A stretch of 64,000 nt of DNA from Nymphaea colorata (GCF_008831285.2 NC_045146.1:16507289-16571288), one strand, 5' to 3'. Positions 1 through 13,400 are shown, counted from the stretch's first letter. Numbers and translations are program-made. Notes: generated by a model not told the origin, from the sequence alone.

Positions 1-522
1 ACACATGCTCCAACCAATTCCAGAGCCGGAAACCAGCAGGCGGAGGCTAATTACATCAGAACATTCGATCTGAAGATCATTCTGTTCTATGCAAGAGTGC
101 TTCTTTCACTACACTGCCATCCTAGAAGCATCTATTTAGCTGCCTATATTAAGAAAAATATGCAAGTTTTAAGAATGAAATGACGAAGGAATAAACCAGG
201 CGAACATGAGTTCTAACGAGATTCGTCCTAAAGGGGGGAGGGCTCCAAAATAGAACTAAAAAGAAAATCTCCACTCCCATTCGCCGCTTTCCTCAGGAAA
301 AGATCCAATCAACGCCTCAAACCGACAAAAGAAAAGAAAAAGAAAAAACGAATCCCGCTCCCGATTGACGGAATTCGGCCGCTCCGGAATGCACTCGGCC
401 ATCGTTTGCCACTCGCATGCTCAATGGCTCCGGATAAATTGTCCGATCTCACGGTTAAAGAACGATCGGCAGAGACAGAAGAATTCTGGAAGACGGAAGG
501 AGAGGTACCGACGGGTGATTAC

Positions 523-675
523 CTGAGGGAGTTTCACAGTGGTCGAAGCGGCGACGATGCAGTAGCCAAGGATCTTGGCGATGAGGGGCAGTAAGCAGTC
601 ATTCTCCGGGAGATGTCGCTCCGCGAGAGAGGCCAGCACGCAGGTGAAATTCATTCCCAGCAATTCCACCTCCAT
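523..675 (-). CDS. First exon of an MPDU1-like PQ-loop protein (partial gene)
   Basis: The minus strand encodes 51 codons from an ATG at 675 to a consensus donor (CAG|GTAATC) at 523/522. The peptide includes DCLLPLIAKILGYCIVAAS followed by TTVKLPQ, which fits the N-terminus and first PQ-loop membrane segment of the mannose-P-dolichol utilization defect 1 family. These are small multi-span ER membrane proteins needed in animals for use of dolichol-linked mannose and glucose; the plant role is less defined. The open frame continues 102 bases into the intron and then stops. No second exon is recognisable between 1 and 522, so the rest of the gene, about 180 residues in the family, lies to the left of the window. 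A TATA box sits about 100 bases upstream. The family call comes from recalled similarity, not a search. Confidence 0.75.
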
Positions 676-776
676 TGTTGGCCAAAATCAATCGCTTGGA
701 AAATCTTTTCCTTCGTGGGAACCCGAACGGTCAAAGACAAGAAGGCGCGCGCGCGCTCCCAATCGCCTTTCCCCCC

Positions 777-782
777 TTTATA
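777..782 (-). promoter_or_regulatory. TATA box of the MPDU1-like gene
   Basis: TATAAA on the minus strand, followed by a pyrimidine and GC-rich leader (GCGCGCGCGC at about 746-755). It lies about 100 bases upstream of the ATG at 675, a normal distance for a plant promoter with a short 5' leader. Confidence 0.55.
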
Positions 783-933
783 CCTTTCTTCCCTTTGACG
801 ATCATGGTTGAACTCTACAAACTTTTGAGCTCACACATTTCGGCCAAATTCCAAGTGAGCTCTACAAACTTATCTCACTTTGGACACCTTGTGTGCATCT
901 AGGCGTTGGTTTTGAGACTCATCAAATCATAAA

Positions 934-1210
934 GGGGCGTTTGAATGCCCCTGACCTAAGTGCCTTAATGTTTGAGATATATGGATTTTAAATCAAACTC
1001 TCCTCCATTTGATTTTGAATTAGATTTTTCTTTTTTCAATATAAAAAAATGAATCTGAAGATTTCAAGTGCAGATCTTCAGTCTGGCTTTATATTTTTTG
1101 TTTGTTGCATCATAGATTTTATCATGAATATTTTACCATGCTAGTAATATATGTCATATTAAATCTACATCAAGCTTATGGATTTTAACTATAAGTAATC
1201 AAACACCCCC
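934..1210. mobile_element. Small MITE-like element with inverted ends
   Basis: The left end reads GGGGCGTTTGAAT and the right end, reverse complemented, GGGGGTGTTTGATTA, enclosing about 275 bases of AT-rich non-coding DNA. Inverted ends of the GGGGYGTTTG type with no coding capacity fit a hAT-like MITE. The flanking target duplication is not clear (AAATC occurs near both ends but is offset), so the class is uncertain. Confidence 0.4.
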
Positions 1211-3616
1211 AAATCTACATCTAAATTTGGCCCTCTGAAAGATGATAGGGGAACTTGTTGTGCAATGGCGGAGCATACTGGTTGCCCACACAAGCTTTAC
1301 TTATTTTTATGTTAATAATCTCATATATTTTGTTGTTTATATATATAAGTGCCTCTTAAAACATTAAGGTTATTGAACTAAGTCTCTACCAATCAAAATT
1401 TTTGGCTCTGCTAGTGTTTGCATGTCGATTTCCTAGTATTTTTTATTTGCCAAAAATTCCTATTTCTGGTTCCCAATCTTTTATATTTGGTAGAGCATAT
1501 TTTTACTTAATTTACTTTTACTCGTTTAGTTGTTTCCTTGTTACGTTGTTTTTCTATTTGAACGTTAAAAAATAAACCGTTTCAGCATATACAAGAAAAA
1601 CAAAAACATAAAAAATATAAAACGGAACTAAATTTTGCATATACCATATGAATTGCTTTAATATCAGCAGTATGAAGAGACACAGAGGAGTCCCATTCTC
1701 TTGCACTAAAAAATAAAGTCCTTTAAATATCTGACTTTTAAATCGTCCCAAGAAGGAGGAGTTAAGTTAGTATATCGAATTCGGTTCCAATATCCGATCA
1801 AACCACTTTAAATTAGTGAGGGAGTGTTTGATAAAAGAAACCTTGTGTTCTTGGAACATATGTCTATTGACTATATGTTTCAAGAAATAAGGTATAATTA
1901 TATACTATGGCGTTTGAATATCAAATCTAAAAATGATATCTGCTGTCACACCATGTTTTACGAAGCAAGAACAACATGATATTCAAGACCATATACTTGA
2001 AGAACAAGTGTACCAGAAACAAAATATTGTTCTTCTTACGATGTGCTCTTTATGATATGAACAAAATTTTGAAATCTAAATAAAAAAACAGATGGGTCAT
2101 GTTTTCGAAGCAACATTCAATCGCATTTGGATATAGATTTGATTTTACATAAATACGTGACAACATGTTGTGTATCCATGTTCAATTCGTCATTCCAAAC
2201 TAAAAATTAACTTCATTTTCATATGCAGGAATAAATTCAGATGCATTCGACATATTTTGGATCGGATTCAGTTGAAACTATAAATATCAGTTCATATATA
2301 GCCCAATTTAATTAGTAGTTTGACAGCAGAGTCACTTTGTGAGTGTTTTATAAATCTGCCGTAAAGATTATGATAGATTCATGAAACATGAGAATTATTG
2401 TTTTATAAACATGTTCGAATATTTGAAGCAGACCCCAAAGAGACAAGGGAGGAAACAAAATCCAGGTATAAGGTGCTCATACCAGTCCCATTCGATAAAT
2501 ACAAACATGCCAATCATGGTACTGTCCGATCATATTTTTTCATACACTATAAAGTTTGTAGTTTGTACCGCTTAAAACTATTTGAACAGGCAATCTAATT
2601 GCAAAAATATCGTCCAACACAATATTTAAATATGGGTACCCTTTAGATACGAGTATCCAACTTAAAAAAATGTGGGTACTAGATACAACATGCTATATAC
2701 TTAAATAAAAACTTCACATGTTAATTAACAACAACTCTAAAAACAAAAATGAAAACTCAGTTAAAAAAAATAAATCAAATAAAATTAAACAGTTTTGATC
2801 TAAAAAGTGTTCAAATACCAAATTTAAATGTGGGTTCAGCGGCCTGGTACGTGAATTTTATTGAAGCATCCATGTGACTTAAATTGACAGATAAGAACCC
2901 TTGAAGCATCTTGGTACATAAAATATCAACCACTCAAAAGGCATAAAATGGACATGATTTTTTCAAAAACAAAGTCTTTGGTATATAGGAAAAATAGAAC
3001 ATGAATTCAATGGTATGAGCTTGATATTTATCGAAAGAAAAAAAAAATTCATAAAATTAAAAGTTAAAACTCGATGGTACTTCAATCCGACCAGCATCGA
3101 TGTGGCACTATTTTCTAATGGTTTTTGAAAGAAGAACAAATAAGACGCCATTTTGACTATTAGTTTAGTTTATTTCCGAAAGGACCGCACCGATCCGTCC
3201 GGACCCCACTCTCCCTCTCTCTTCCCTCTCTTTGAAATTCAAAACGCTCCTTTAAAAATAGTGGGTACAGATCGGCCCTTGGATCCTTCGATCCAACGGT
3301 CCGTACTCCCCCAACTTCGTGACCGTTACGCGCAGAACAGCCCCACCCAATAATCCCATTTTCCTTACACAGAGGAACCGCCACATCGCTTCCCTCTTCT
3401 TCCCCCCTTCACTCCCCACTCCCACACCACCACCCATTCCGTAAGCAAACCCTAACACTGAGAGCGTTGCTGTTAGGCCGATCGATCGATCGATTGCCTT
3501 CTCTTTAGTCTTTTTTTTCTCCGATTTCTTTGCGATTTTCTCTTCGAATTTCTTGGGTTCCTTCCATGATACCGCTGCCGTTTTTCTTCATTTCGAGAGA
3601 CTAGGGAGCAACGCAG
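1211..3616. other. Intergenic region upstream of the MAPKKK gene
   Basis: AT-rich DNA with short homopolymer runs and no open reading frame that looks like a gene. From about 3170 the composition becomes C- and T-rich, which is typical of a plant 5' leader, and a GATC-repeat (ATCGATCGATCGATCGATT) lies near 3480-3496. The proximal promoter and 5' UTR of the MAPKKK are presumably in 3200-3616; no convincing TATA box is seen. Confidence 0.5.
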
Positions 3617-6600
3617 ATGCAGGAGATTTTCGGTTCGATTCGAAGGTCTCTCGTCTTCCCGACCGCGTCGACTGCAGCCGACGACGACGGAGGACTCATG
3701 AGAGGAATCAGAAACTGCGTGAGGCGGTCGCGGATCGGATTGCTCCAGAGATCCCCACCACAGCTGCCACCGCCGCGGCCTCTTACTGAGGATGCCGCTC
3801 CTCCAATCCGGTGGCGCAAGGGAGAGACTATTGGGTGTGGAGCGTATGGGCGTGTCTACATGGGGATGAACCTTGATTCCGGGGAGCTTCTGGCCGTCAA
3901 GCAGGTTTGTCAGTTGTTTTTTTCTTTTCTTGAAATTGGGTTATTCGTGGCCTAGGATATTGTTTGTGTTTGTCTCTTGATTATGTGGTTTTTAATTCGT
4001 GTTTCGTAGGTCCTGATCGCGGCCAATAATGTTTCCAAAGAGAAAGCGCAGGTAAGAAAAATTATCCATCTTAATTCTCCTTTTTCCTACTATTTCCTGC
4101 TGTCGACTTTTTATTGATTGTTGCTTCCGTTTTTTTTCCAATTTAGTTGGTGATCATAACCTTCGGATGCCTGGTTTTTCTTTGTGGAAAAATAGTTTCC
4201 CTATTGATCTTAAAAAGAATTTACACACTATACTTCTTGTGCAATGTCTTCATTGTCCTTCTTATCGCCTCATGCTAAGTAAATGACGGTGATTTCATTT
4301 TACTTATTATAGGAATTTCTGTAATTGAGCTCATTTCTCGTTATTTTTCTACTACTAGCACACTGAAGGTCGCGGACTTTTTCCTCGAATCTTGCAATTC
4401 TATAAGATCGAGTTCTAGGATATGGTATTTTTCAGGTCCACGGTTTTTTTATTTCTCTTTTGAATTTTAGGCTCATATTCGGGAACTGGAGGAAGAAGTT
4501 AAGCTTCTGAAGAATCTTTCCCATAAGAACATAGTGGTGAGTGATGCAGTACACGTTGCTATTTTTTTAAAATTCTTATTATGTAATCTGATGTTCTTAA
4601 CCTGTCATTTGCATTGGTGTATCAGCGCTACCTAGGTACTGCTAGGGAGGACGAAGCTTTAAATATTCTTATGGAATTTGTTCCGGGTGGATCCATCTCA
4701 TCACTGCTCGGAAAATTTGGCTCCTTTCCAGAACCTGTAAGCAGTTCCCCTTCCCCTGGAACCTGGACATTGAAACCAAAACCGCATTAATATTGGTCTC
4801 TCTCATTTGTTCCTTTCTTTTTGCACATAACAGGTTATAAGAATGTACACGAAGCAACTCCTTCAGGGGCTGGAGTATCTCCACAGAAAAGGAGTCATCC
4901 ATAGGGACATCAAGGTTTTCTAGCTGTTTCAAAATGTTCTTTTGGAGGAACTAGATGTTTTTCCTATATCTTCAAATTTCTAATTCTTGCGTTGGTTCAT
5001 TGGTCACCGAATTGAATTTCAGGGGGCCAATATTCTAGTTGATAACAAAGGTTGCATCAAGCTTGCCGATTTTGGTGCTTCCAAGCAAGTAGTCGAGCTG
5101 GTACTTTTATATGTTGTGTTTCATTTTTTCGTTGATGCAAGTGTGCACGCCTGTCTTTTCCACCTTTCTATCATAACTTTGCATTGTGATTGGAGCACTA
5201 GCTGATTGTCACTTTTTGGAACATGACAGGCAACCATATCAGGTGCCAAGTCAATGAAAGGTACTCCATACTGGATGGCTCCGGAAGTTATTCTTCAGAC
5301 TGGGCATGGCTTGTAAGATCATCACTGCGCCTTTATAATGCTCTATAATGTGTTATTTTGTGCTTTTCTGAAAACTGTCTGTTGCATGATTTGGGTTCAG
5401 ATTCACTATTACAGTTATTCCTACATACATAAAGAATGTCACGTGTTGGATATTAAATTGTCTGGGAGCAGCACAATCTTCTGGATGTTGTGCTGTTTAA
5501 GTCACTTTAAAGCTTCAGATATGTTCATGTTCAATCCATTCAAATCTAGTACAATATTTTTCTTCAGTGGAACTTGGAGGTCTCCTTTCTGTTGGCCTGT
5601 CTCTGAGTCTGAGTATATGTGCTTACATTTGTTTATGTATGTTTGAGTTATTGTGTTGATTGCCCCGGTCCTTGCATTTGTGATAATGTAATTCATCTTC
5701 TTATCCATGCGCAGATGACTTTAATTCTGAGTGTGGTTCCTACTTGTACTCTTCACTGATCTCTCCCATCTCCTAAGGAACTTTGTTGCCAAGGGAAAAA
5801 CTGTTACCTATCTACTTGTTGAACTAGTTGATTGTTGCAATAAAATGGACAAGTTTATGTTTTGTTTATGAATGGGAAGTATGAAAATTGAATTCAGGAT
5901 CCTTTTGCAAAATCCTGTGAAGCAGTACATTAATTTGCTAATGCCAAGTGCAAAAAGAATATGGCCGGGAGTTTATTATGTACTCAAGTTATAAGTGAAA
6001 TGTGTCAAATATTTATCACATAATAGAATATTTTTAATGAAACTTTATGAGCTTAGAAAAGGTTGTTCCTTCCTTCCACTAGCTTGAACTTTTACATTGC
6101 TCAATGCTGATGCTTGAATGGGTGGAATCATACTTCCAGTTTATATATTAATAGAAACTAATTTTGTAGCTCTGCTGATATATGGAGTGTTGGATGTACT
6201 GTCATTGAGATGGCAACAGGGAAGCCTCCATGGAGTGAAAAGTATCAAGAGGCATGTGTTTGAATATTGTTAAGTCGTATGTTTGTTCTTATAATACGGA
6301 AAACAACAGTATGGACTTGTCATTGCATATTGCTAATTTGTCTTTACTATCTTCTTTCAGGTGGCTGCATTGTTTCACATTGGGACAACTAAGTCGCATC
6401 CACCCATCCCTGAGCACCTTTCTCTAGAGGCACAGGATTTTCTGCTTAAATGTTTGCAAAAGTATGCAGATCCTTTGCCTCATACCTCAGACATAATTAT
6501 ATTTTGCTTTTACTATCTAATTTGGGCTACGCTTCTCCATAGTATTCCTCTTAATTCAATACTTTGAAATTTTCTCAACATGGACACACTTTTTCCACCT

Positions 6601-9600
6601 CTTTTGATATTAGAATTTCTCAATCATGTATAATGACTGTCTTTTCTTTTATAAGACCAATTTGACAATTGTTTTCTTGCCACAATTTTGTTTCTGGTAT
6701 GACTCTTTTGGTGCTATTAGTCTGGTTTCATGTTTTCTTGCATACCTAAGCAGCAGCCAGTGACAAGAAATTTTTGGACTATGTTACACGAAATCACTTT
6801 ACATAGAGAGTATGGTTAAGCATATAAGCGAAAAAAGTCCCTGAGAACTGTAGCAAATTGATGTAGTGTTTTGCCATAGCTGTTCAGAGATATGGCTTTA
6901 CCAGGTTCAAGACTAATTCATTACTCTGTGACTAAATGACATAATGGCAGGGAACCAAACTTGAGGCCTTCTGCTTCTGATTTATTACAGGTGAACTCTT
7001 TGATCCATTAACACATTTCATCATATTAGTTTGCTGTTTGAGTTTGGGCTTATTGTTCTCTTGCCCTTGCAGCACCCATTTGTTGTAGGTGAATGTCAAG
7101 ATGTTCATCCTTTTGCTCGTTCATCTGTTATGGTAAGTGAACCTCTTATTCGTGGAACAGAAAATTATCATGAATTGGCTTTTGACACGATGGAATGTTA
7201 TTTTTTTTAGGAACAATCCATGAACTTCTTGCGGCAGTCAAGTTCATTTTTGAAAAACTCGTAAGTTATTTGTATGAAATATCTTCTATGTTCTGAGTAG
7301 TTGTGTGCTCTTCAAGATCAATTAATAAAAATTTGCCTATGGTAGATTCAACCTGATGAACAGGTCGAGCATTAGTAGCATCCAAGATGTCCCAAATCTC
7401 GGCAGTGTTAGGTGCTCCACTGTATATCCGGAGAGAAAATCTCGAACAAGTTCCATTTGGCAGACAAGAACAAGTGATGATTTGTGCCGATTAGGTGATG
7501 AAGACGAAGATGTGTCAGTAAGGCTTGATCCTGTTCCAGCAGATCATCTTACAAGGGTAACATGCACTCAAATTTTTGGGAAGCAACTATTCATTATCAT
7601 TATGTGCCTGGGAAGTTTACTTTTTTCTGGTTTTGAATCCAGAGCTTCAATCCCATGTCAGAGCCATTGGATGATTGGCGGGATGATGTCAGCAAGTCTA
7701 CGAAAGGAACTTCTAGTAGACCTGGAGTGGCTGCTGATGTTGAGAATGAAGTAGATAATTTCAGCTTTCCTTGTGGTCAGCTAGCATATGAGGATGACGA
7801 AGAAGTCACAGAATCTAAAATAAGAGCTTTCCTAGATGAGAAGGTGCATACATCTCATTTTCCATAAGGCCTCTGAATTCCAGGAGGCTATTCTGCATCT
7901 AGTACTAACTAAACTAGCTGCAGTAAGAATCCTTACATGGCAATATCTGCTATGTGGTGGTCAGCATATTCAAACTTAGCTTTTTGGCAGCTCTTTAATA
8001 AATTGATAGATTTGAGAAATCACAAGTTCTCTCTACCAGTGTCTCATATTATGTCATATGAGCATATATGAGTTATTTCTTAAAAAATTGGGTATATATA
8101 TGCAAAAGAAGTTTTATGCACGTATACAAGACTATATATGTGATTGACTATAGTGTAAAGTATGGGTGGCATCAAATGTTCATGGCCATACCTGAGGTGC
8201 ACCTGCACACAAGTCAACTCAGGTAGGGTGGCCTATATGCTGGCATAGCCCTCATTTAGGTTGAACTTTTTATGCAAAGAATTCATTCAAGAAGTCTTAA
8301 AAATATTGAAATGGGAAAAGTTAGATTGGATAGCATATTATCTGCTTAAGTAGTAAAACAGTAAATCATATTTGCGGAAAAGGAACTTTTGATTGCATGA
8401 CTTGCTAACAATGTTTACTCATCAATATTCTATGGTTGGCCTTTTTCTTATATATTATTGAGAGGCTTCTTACATTAAAAACAACAAAATTAGTGTACTC
8501 TTAATTGGGAGATAAAAAAGTCTAATTAAAAAGTAGTATTTGGTATGAATCTCAAAGAGTGAACTAAATGTTTGAAATTAACATGAGAGTCAAGGATGAA
8601 AAAAAAAATCCAACGTCTGAAAACTTAACTTTGTCATCTTTCTGATTTTCCTTCCTGTCCTTCTTGTTGTTTTACGCTCTTCCTATTGTGAACTTTTATC
8701 CTAAGAAGCAGACCTTGTGAAGAAACTGGCAATTAAAAGAATGACAAGCCGGTTTACTTTCTCTTCCAATCAAATATACTGGTCTATATCAAGTAAAGTC
8801 ACGTTTGGTTCAATATCTTATTATCTAATGAAATGTCATGGCTATAATATTTTTAAATAACCAAGAGTTAGAGAGCCTACTCCTGACAAACTTCATAAAT
8901 ACAAGTTTTCCTCATCATTGCAAACTCATTTTTTGTTTGATTATGTGATGGCATATGTTATGCAGGCCTTGGAACTGAAGAAATTGCAGACACCTTTGTA
9001 TGAACAATTCTATAATACCATGAATACTGTTTCTCCAGCAACTGATGGAGCTGGAAATGAAATAAGTGCAAGCACTTGGAGTTTGCCTCCCAAGAGCAGA
9101 TCGCCCAGCAAGGTGATGAGAAGGGAATCGGTGGTAAGAGGAGACAGTCCAAGGGGTGCTACAAGCCCTGCAAGCTGCAGTCGTCGCATTTCAACCAGTG
9201 GAAACTGTCATAGCAGCACTCCTTTATGGGAGGTTCCTCCCTCAAGGCTGAACGAGGGAATATCTATAACTCAAGCTGGGCAGCAGGGACCAGCCATTCC
9301 TAGGTTGGTAGATAATTATAAGTTACTTGAATGTTACTTCTTATGGTGCCTGCCCACCTAAATTTGGATTGTTGTTGGTATTAGCTGTTCCGAGCAGCAG
9401 AGGTTGTGGAAGGAGGAGTTGGACAGGGAGCTAGAGAGAGAACGAGGTATTGGCATTGAAATTTTATCAGTTTATGTTTCAGTTTCTATTTTCGACAAAG
9501 GTATGGATAATAGTATTATTTTCTATGTTGGTGCATAATATTGTAATTAACTACTCTTATTATCTCACCTTTTTCTATAACTTTCTATCCATTTGGAGCC

Positions 9601-10415
9601 CCCAAGATGCATCCCACCAAGAATTTCCAAGTACCCAAAGCTCCTTCAGAAAAATACTGATGGGATTAATATGTAAGCTGAGGCTGATATGATATCACAA
9701 ACTTTTGAAACATCAGTAGCATGCTTAACTGTTGAATTCTGATGATGAACTGAGCTTCTTACTTTAAAATTTATGGGAAACAAAGGTGCATACCTAAAGC
9801 TGCCATTAGTTACAAATTATGGCTTTCCTAATGGCGTTAGAGAAAAATACTGATGGGATTAATATGTAAGCTGAGGCTGATATGATATCACAAACTTCTA
9901 AAACATCAGTAACATACTTAACTGTTGAATTCTGATGATGAACTGAGCTTCTTATTTTGAAATGTGAACAAAGGTGCATGCCTAAAGCTGCCATTAGTTA
10001 ATTACAAAGTATGGCTTTCCTAATGGCATTAGAGAAAACTCTCAGAAATATAAACATGCTCATCTGCCTACTTAGCAACTGCAAATATATAAATGTACAT
10101 GAGTCTGCCTGAAGGATAATCCCTTTTTAAGTTTTTATGTCAAACACTGTGGACCACAAACGCGGTGTGTCCAATCAAGCAAACCTCCTGGTACGTGCTT
10201 GACATTGAGGACACATACACTGGTTGACCTGATCTGCTTTCTGTGTATTATACTATGTGGAGTATCCAAGTAGTTTAATAATATGTTTCATTCTTTTCTG
10301 GATGTGCACAGAAAGGAAGAAGCGTTTGGCAGCTAATGGCAGGAAAACATCTTCTCCAAGGGAGATTATTCTGAACCGTCAAAGAGATCACTCAGGGGCA
10401 CTTACATCTCCATGA
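3617..10415 (+). CDS. NPK1: MAPKKK of the ANP/NPK1 type, 17 exons, 665 residues
   Basis: A serine/threonine MAP kinase kinase kinase. Family members act in the NACK-PQR cytokinesis cascade and in oxidative-stress and immune signalling. Exons: 3617-3904, 4010-4051, 4471-4536, 4626-4736, 4834-4914, 5023-5100, 5230-5312, 6170-6251, 6361-6461, 6951-6990, 7073-7132, 7211-7260, 7346-7556, 7643-7843, 8966-9303, 9385-9446, 10312-10415. They join in frame to 1998 nt. The N-terminus [14 protein letters not shown] is characteristic of ANP/NPK1. Kinase domain about residues 66-328: glycine loop GCGAYGRV (73-80), catalytic Lys95 (AVK), HRDIK (192-196), DFG (212-214), and GTPYWMAPE ending about residue 241. 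The C-terminal half has the [17 protein letters not shown] segment, a PPKSRSPS segment, and a charged coiled-coil and basic tail ([16 protein letters not shown]), where family members bind a kinesin activator and carry a nuclear signal. Intron 8 uses a GC donor. Intron 16 holds a 193-bp tandem repeat. Length matches the family (about 660). Confidence 0.93.
6252..6360 (+). other. GC-AG intron (intron 8 of the MAPKKK)
   Basis: The reading frame requires splicing GAG|GCATGT to CTTTCAG|GTGGCT, giving ...[12 protein letters not shown]... . No GT donor nearby keeps the conserved sequence. GC-AG introns make up about one percent of plant introns and usually have a strong flanking AG and a GCAAGT-like consensus; this one is GCATGT. 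Confidence 0.8.
9649..10036 (+). repeat. 193-bp tandem duplication inside MAPKKK intron 16
   Basis: Two head-to-tail copies (9649-9841 and 9842-10036). Both begin GAAAAATACTGATGGGATTA and end in GGCTTTCCTAATGGC followed by a G or A and TTAGAG. Differences are scattered substitutions and small indels, so the duplication is not very recent. No coding capacity is seen. Confidence 0.9.
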
Positions 10416-13400
10416 AAAATAACGAGGGGGCTTGACCTCTTCTTCCTACTTCCTATAACAACAGGCTCAGACATTATTGTGGAGTGATGAACGTGGGAGC
10501 TGTTCTCACCGGTAGTTTTGGCAAACGGTGGCACAGCATCTTATGCCTTGTGTTTGCTTCTTCATCCGCCAAATAGCAAAAGTTATGTGCATCAATCTCC
10601 TGAAATTTTAAAATCTATTGTGTGGGCAGAGCCCTTAATGTCAGATAGCAAGCACTGCAGTGCTCAAAGGTTTTCTGCACAATTATCTCTTGTAATATCT
10701 TCAAACATCTTATATGTCTAAAAGGTTTGAGAGTTTTTCTTTATTTTGAGAAAGTTTCCATAGTTCTTGAGGAAGAAGGAACCGGTTCCATGACTAAGAC
10801 CGCCTGGTTGAAAGCTGTGTGTTCTGTCTTCTGCTGCCTTTATAGCTAATGTTTTTTCCAAGAGCTACTCAGATTTCTTGTAGAACGTGGATCGGCTGCT
10901 GTGCTGAAAATGAAAAAAAAAAAAACATACTGAAATCTCCAACTTCCATTTGCCATTGGGGGTCATGAAGGTGGCACCGCTCACAAGAGATGGTGGTCAT
11001 CACTAGCAATGGATGATGGTGATTCTAACCAATTACAAGCTGCTAGTTGCCCCAACGCCACCAAGTCCCACGCATAATGCACAAAGGGACAGGGGCGAGA
11101 CAAATACTTCGCTTGTGGTTTTTGCTGAGTGAAGTAATTCACGGCCACGTGTTCCCCTCCAGTAGTGGATATCTTCTCGTGATATTTTGAGACAAGTACT
11201 TCAATTTGTCTTTTTTTGGTTTATCAACAGCGGGATAAACACCTTGTTGCCTTTTTGCTGCAAAACCCCTTGGTGTTATACTAATGAACGTTCAATTACT
11301 GCATTTTTGGTCGCTTGTTTTAGACCTCTATAAATCCCGAGTGCTTCTAAAGCATGATTTTCATGGATAATTCTAGTGGGACGTGAGCTATCAAGGACTT
11401 TACTCCGGAGGAACCATTTCCTCTCAAGGCCAGACAGGTAAAGCATCAGTAAATAGGTAAAGTTATGCACATGGCAGGCGATCCTTCCCCATCACACCAA
11501 CTCCTTTGTGGAAAAAGAGAGAGAGAGAGTCATTGTTCTTCCCCCCTTAGCTGATACCATCTTCATCTTCTTTCACTTTTAGGATATCATCTTCATCTTC
11601 TTTCACTTTGAGGAGGAAATTCAGCGGGTGGCCCCTGGTTGGTTTGGAATCTGCAACTATGGTGACAACCCACGGAAAAAATCCAGTGATGACGTTTATA
11701 TGATACTTGTATACCAAACCGGCCATATTCTGAAAACTTTTGTCTACTTCTATGCTGTTATGAATCTCTTGGGTATCTAATCAGGTTGCTTATCAAAACT
11801 CCTTCTTGACCAACATGTGAACCATTTCTTTTGCTTGCAATACTCTATTTAAACATCACCATGTACACGCTACCTGCTACAAGAATCCAGGGTATGGATG
11901 CCAACCATGGCATACCAATCAGCTTAATCCATACAAGAATATCTAATATGTCTAAGCGGATACATTTTTTTCTTTGCAAACGAAGTCAAGAACTAAATCA
12001 TATTATGAGGACCAAGATTGTAGGCGTGACAAGGTAAGCAACGTCGCTGAGTCATTCACTCATTCAAAGATTTCTCTATCTCATATATAAAAAAAAAAAG
12101 TTAATGTCGACAAAACATCAAAAGTATCGTTTTAGTGATCCACATTCACATTGAAACAAGACAAAATGTTAAGGCCTGCCCAAATGACACGGAATTTTTT
12201 TCCAATTTTTAAAGCTTCGTTAAAGACGTAAATACTAAATAAAAATAATTACTTTTAAAAATTTGAAGTAATTTATGACGTCAGCTCGGAAGAAAGGTGG
12301 TGGAGGATCCCGAGCAGCACCCAAGGAAATAGGGCATTCAAGCCCAAAGATTCCAACCGTTTGCCCCTCTTGGAAGGTAGCCGAACGGCTGGGCCCACCT
12401 TGGGTATCGATTCACGTAACCGCTAGCGGTGCCACAAAACAGATGGTATCTGTTGAATCTTATCGCCTTCTGCGGTTTCGGTGACCCCAGAATCCTCCAC
12501 CGGTTTCGTCGCCTTGGGCTGTGGAACCTGACGTGGGCCGACTGCGACCACCGCCAATCCCATTATCTCTTCGCCCTCTCCAAGCCGTTCCTTTTCCCCA
12601 CTTTAACTATTATATATTATATATATATATATAATCAGGTATATATACATATATGAAGCAAATATAATTTATGCATTATATATATAATAAATATCCTAAA
12701 AGGGTAGAATTAACCATACCTTTATATACAAATATACATCGTTTGATTTTAAGAAGATTATATGGTGCAAATTAAATTAAACAAATAAAAACCAAGCTAT
12801 ATTTGCAAAAAACAGAAACCCCCTTGAACATTTTTTACCTTCTTTTGCTGCACACTTCTGTTTCTAAAAAAATAGAAATTGATTTGTATTCTTTTTTCAA
12901 CTTAATTTCTACCATCTGATCTATAAAGTCAGCAACATGATTCCCATCTAATAGAGTGTATTCTTTAACTTAGATAGAGATTTTGAGCATGAAAGTTTGT
13001 TCTTTGTTGAAGTTTTCAATGATATAGCGAACAAACCAAAGTTTGGTTTTAGACAGCTTGGGTTGTAGAGATGACAACTAAATTGCACAAAAGATTTGGA
13101 AAATTTATCGGTTAAAAATTTCCGTTCTTCGCATCGGATAGCGTGACGAGAGTAGGCCGATGACGACGGAAATGGCATTCGATTATTACTCCAAGACGAA
13201 AGAAGTGGCAAACATGACCCCAAGAGGGCAGAGTTAGCTTCTGATCTTAATTCCAAAGAGGAGTTGCTGTCGAAATCTATCCCAATCAGCCGTGAATATT
13301 TATTCACTTCAAAGTTTTGTATGCGTCCTATTTAATAAGTCTTCGGTTCTTTTTCAATTGGTTCAATCTTGTAGACAATTACTTGCTTGGTTTTCATGGA

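Noticed and set aside
1..522. Possible second exon of the MPDU1-like gene
   Set aside because: The minus strand below 522 shows no segment resembling the next conserved PQ-loop region; it is most likely intron.
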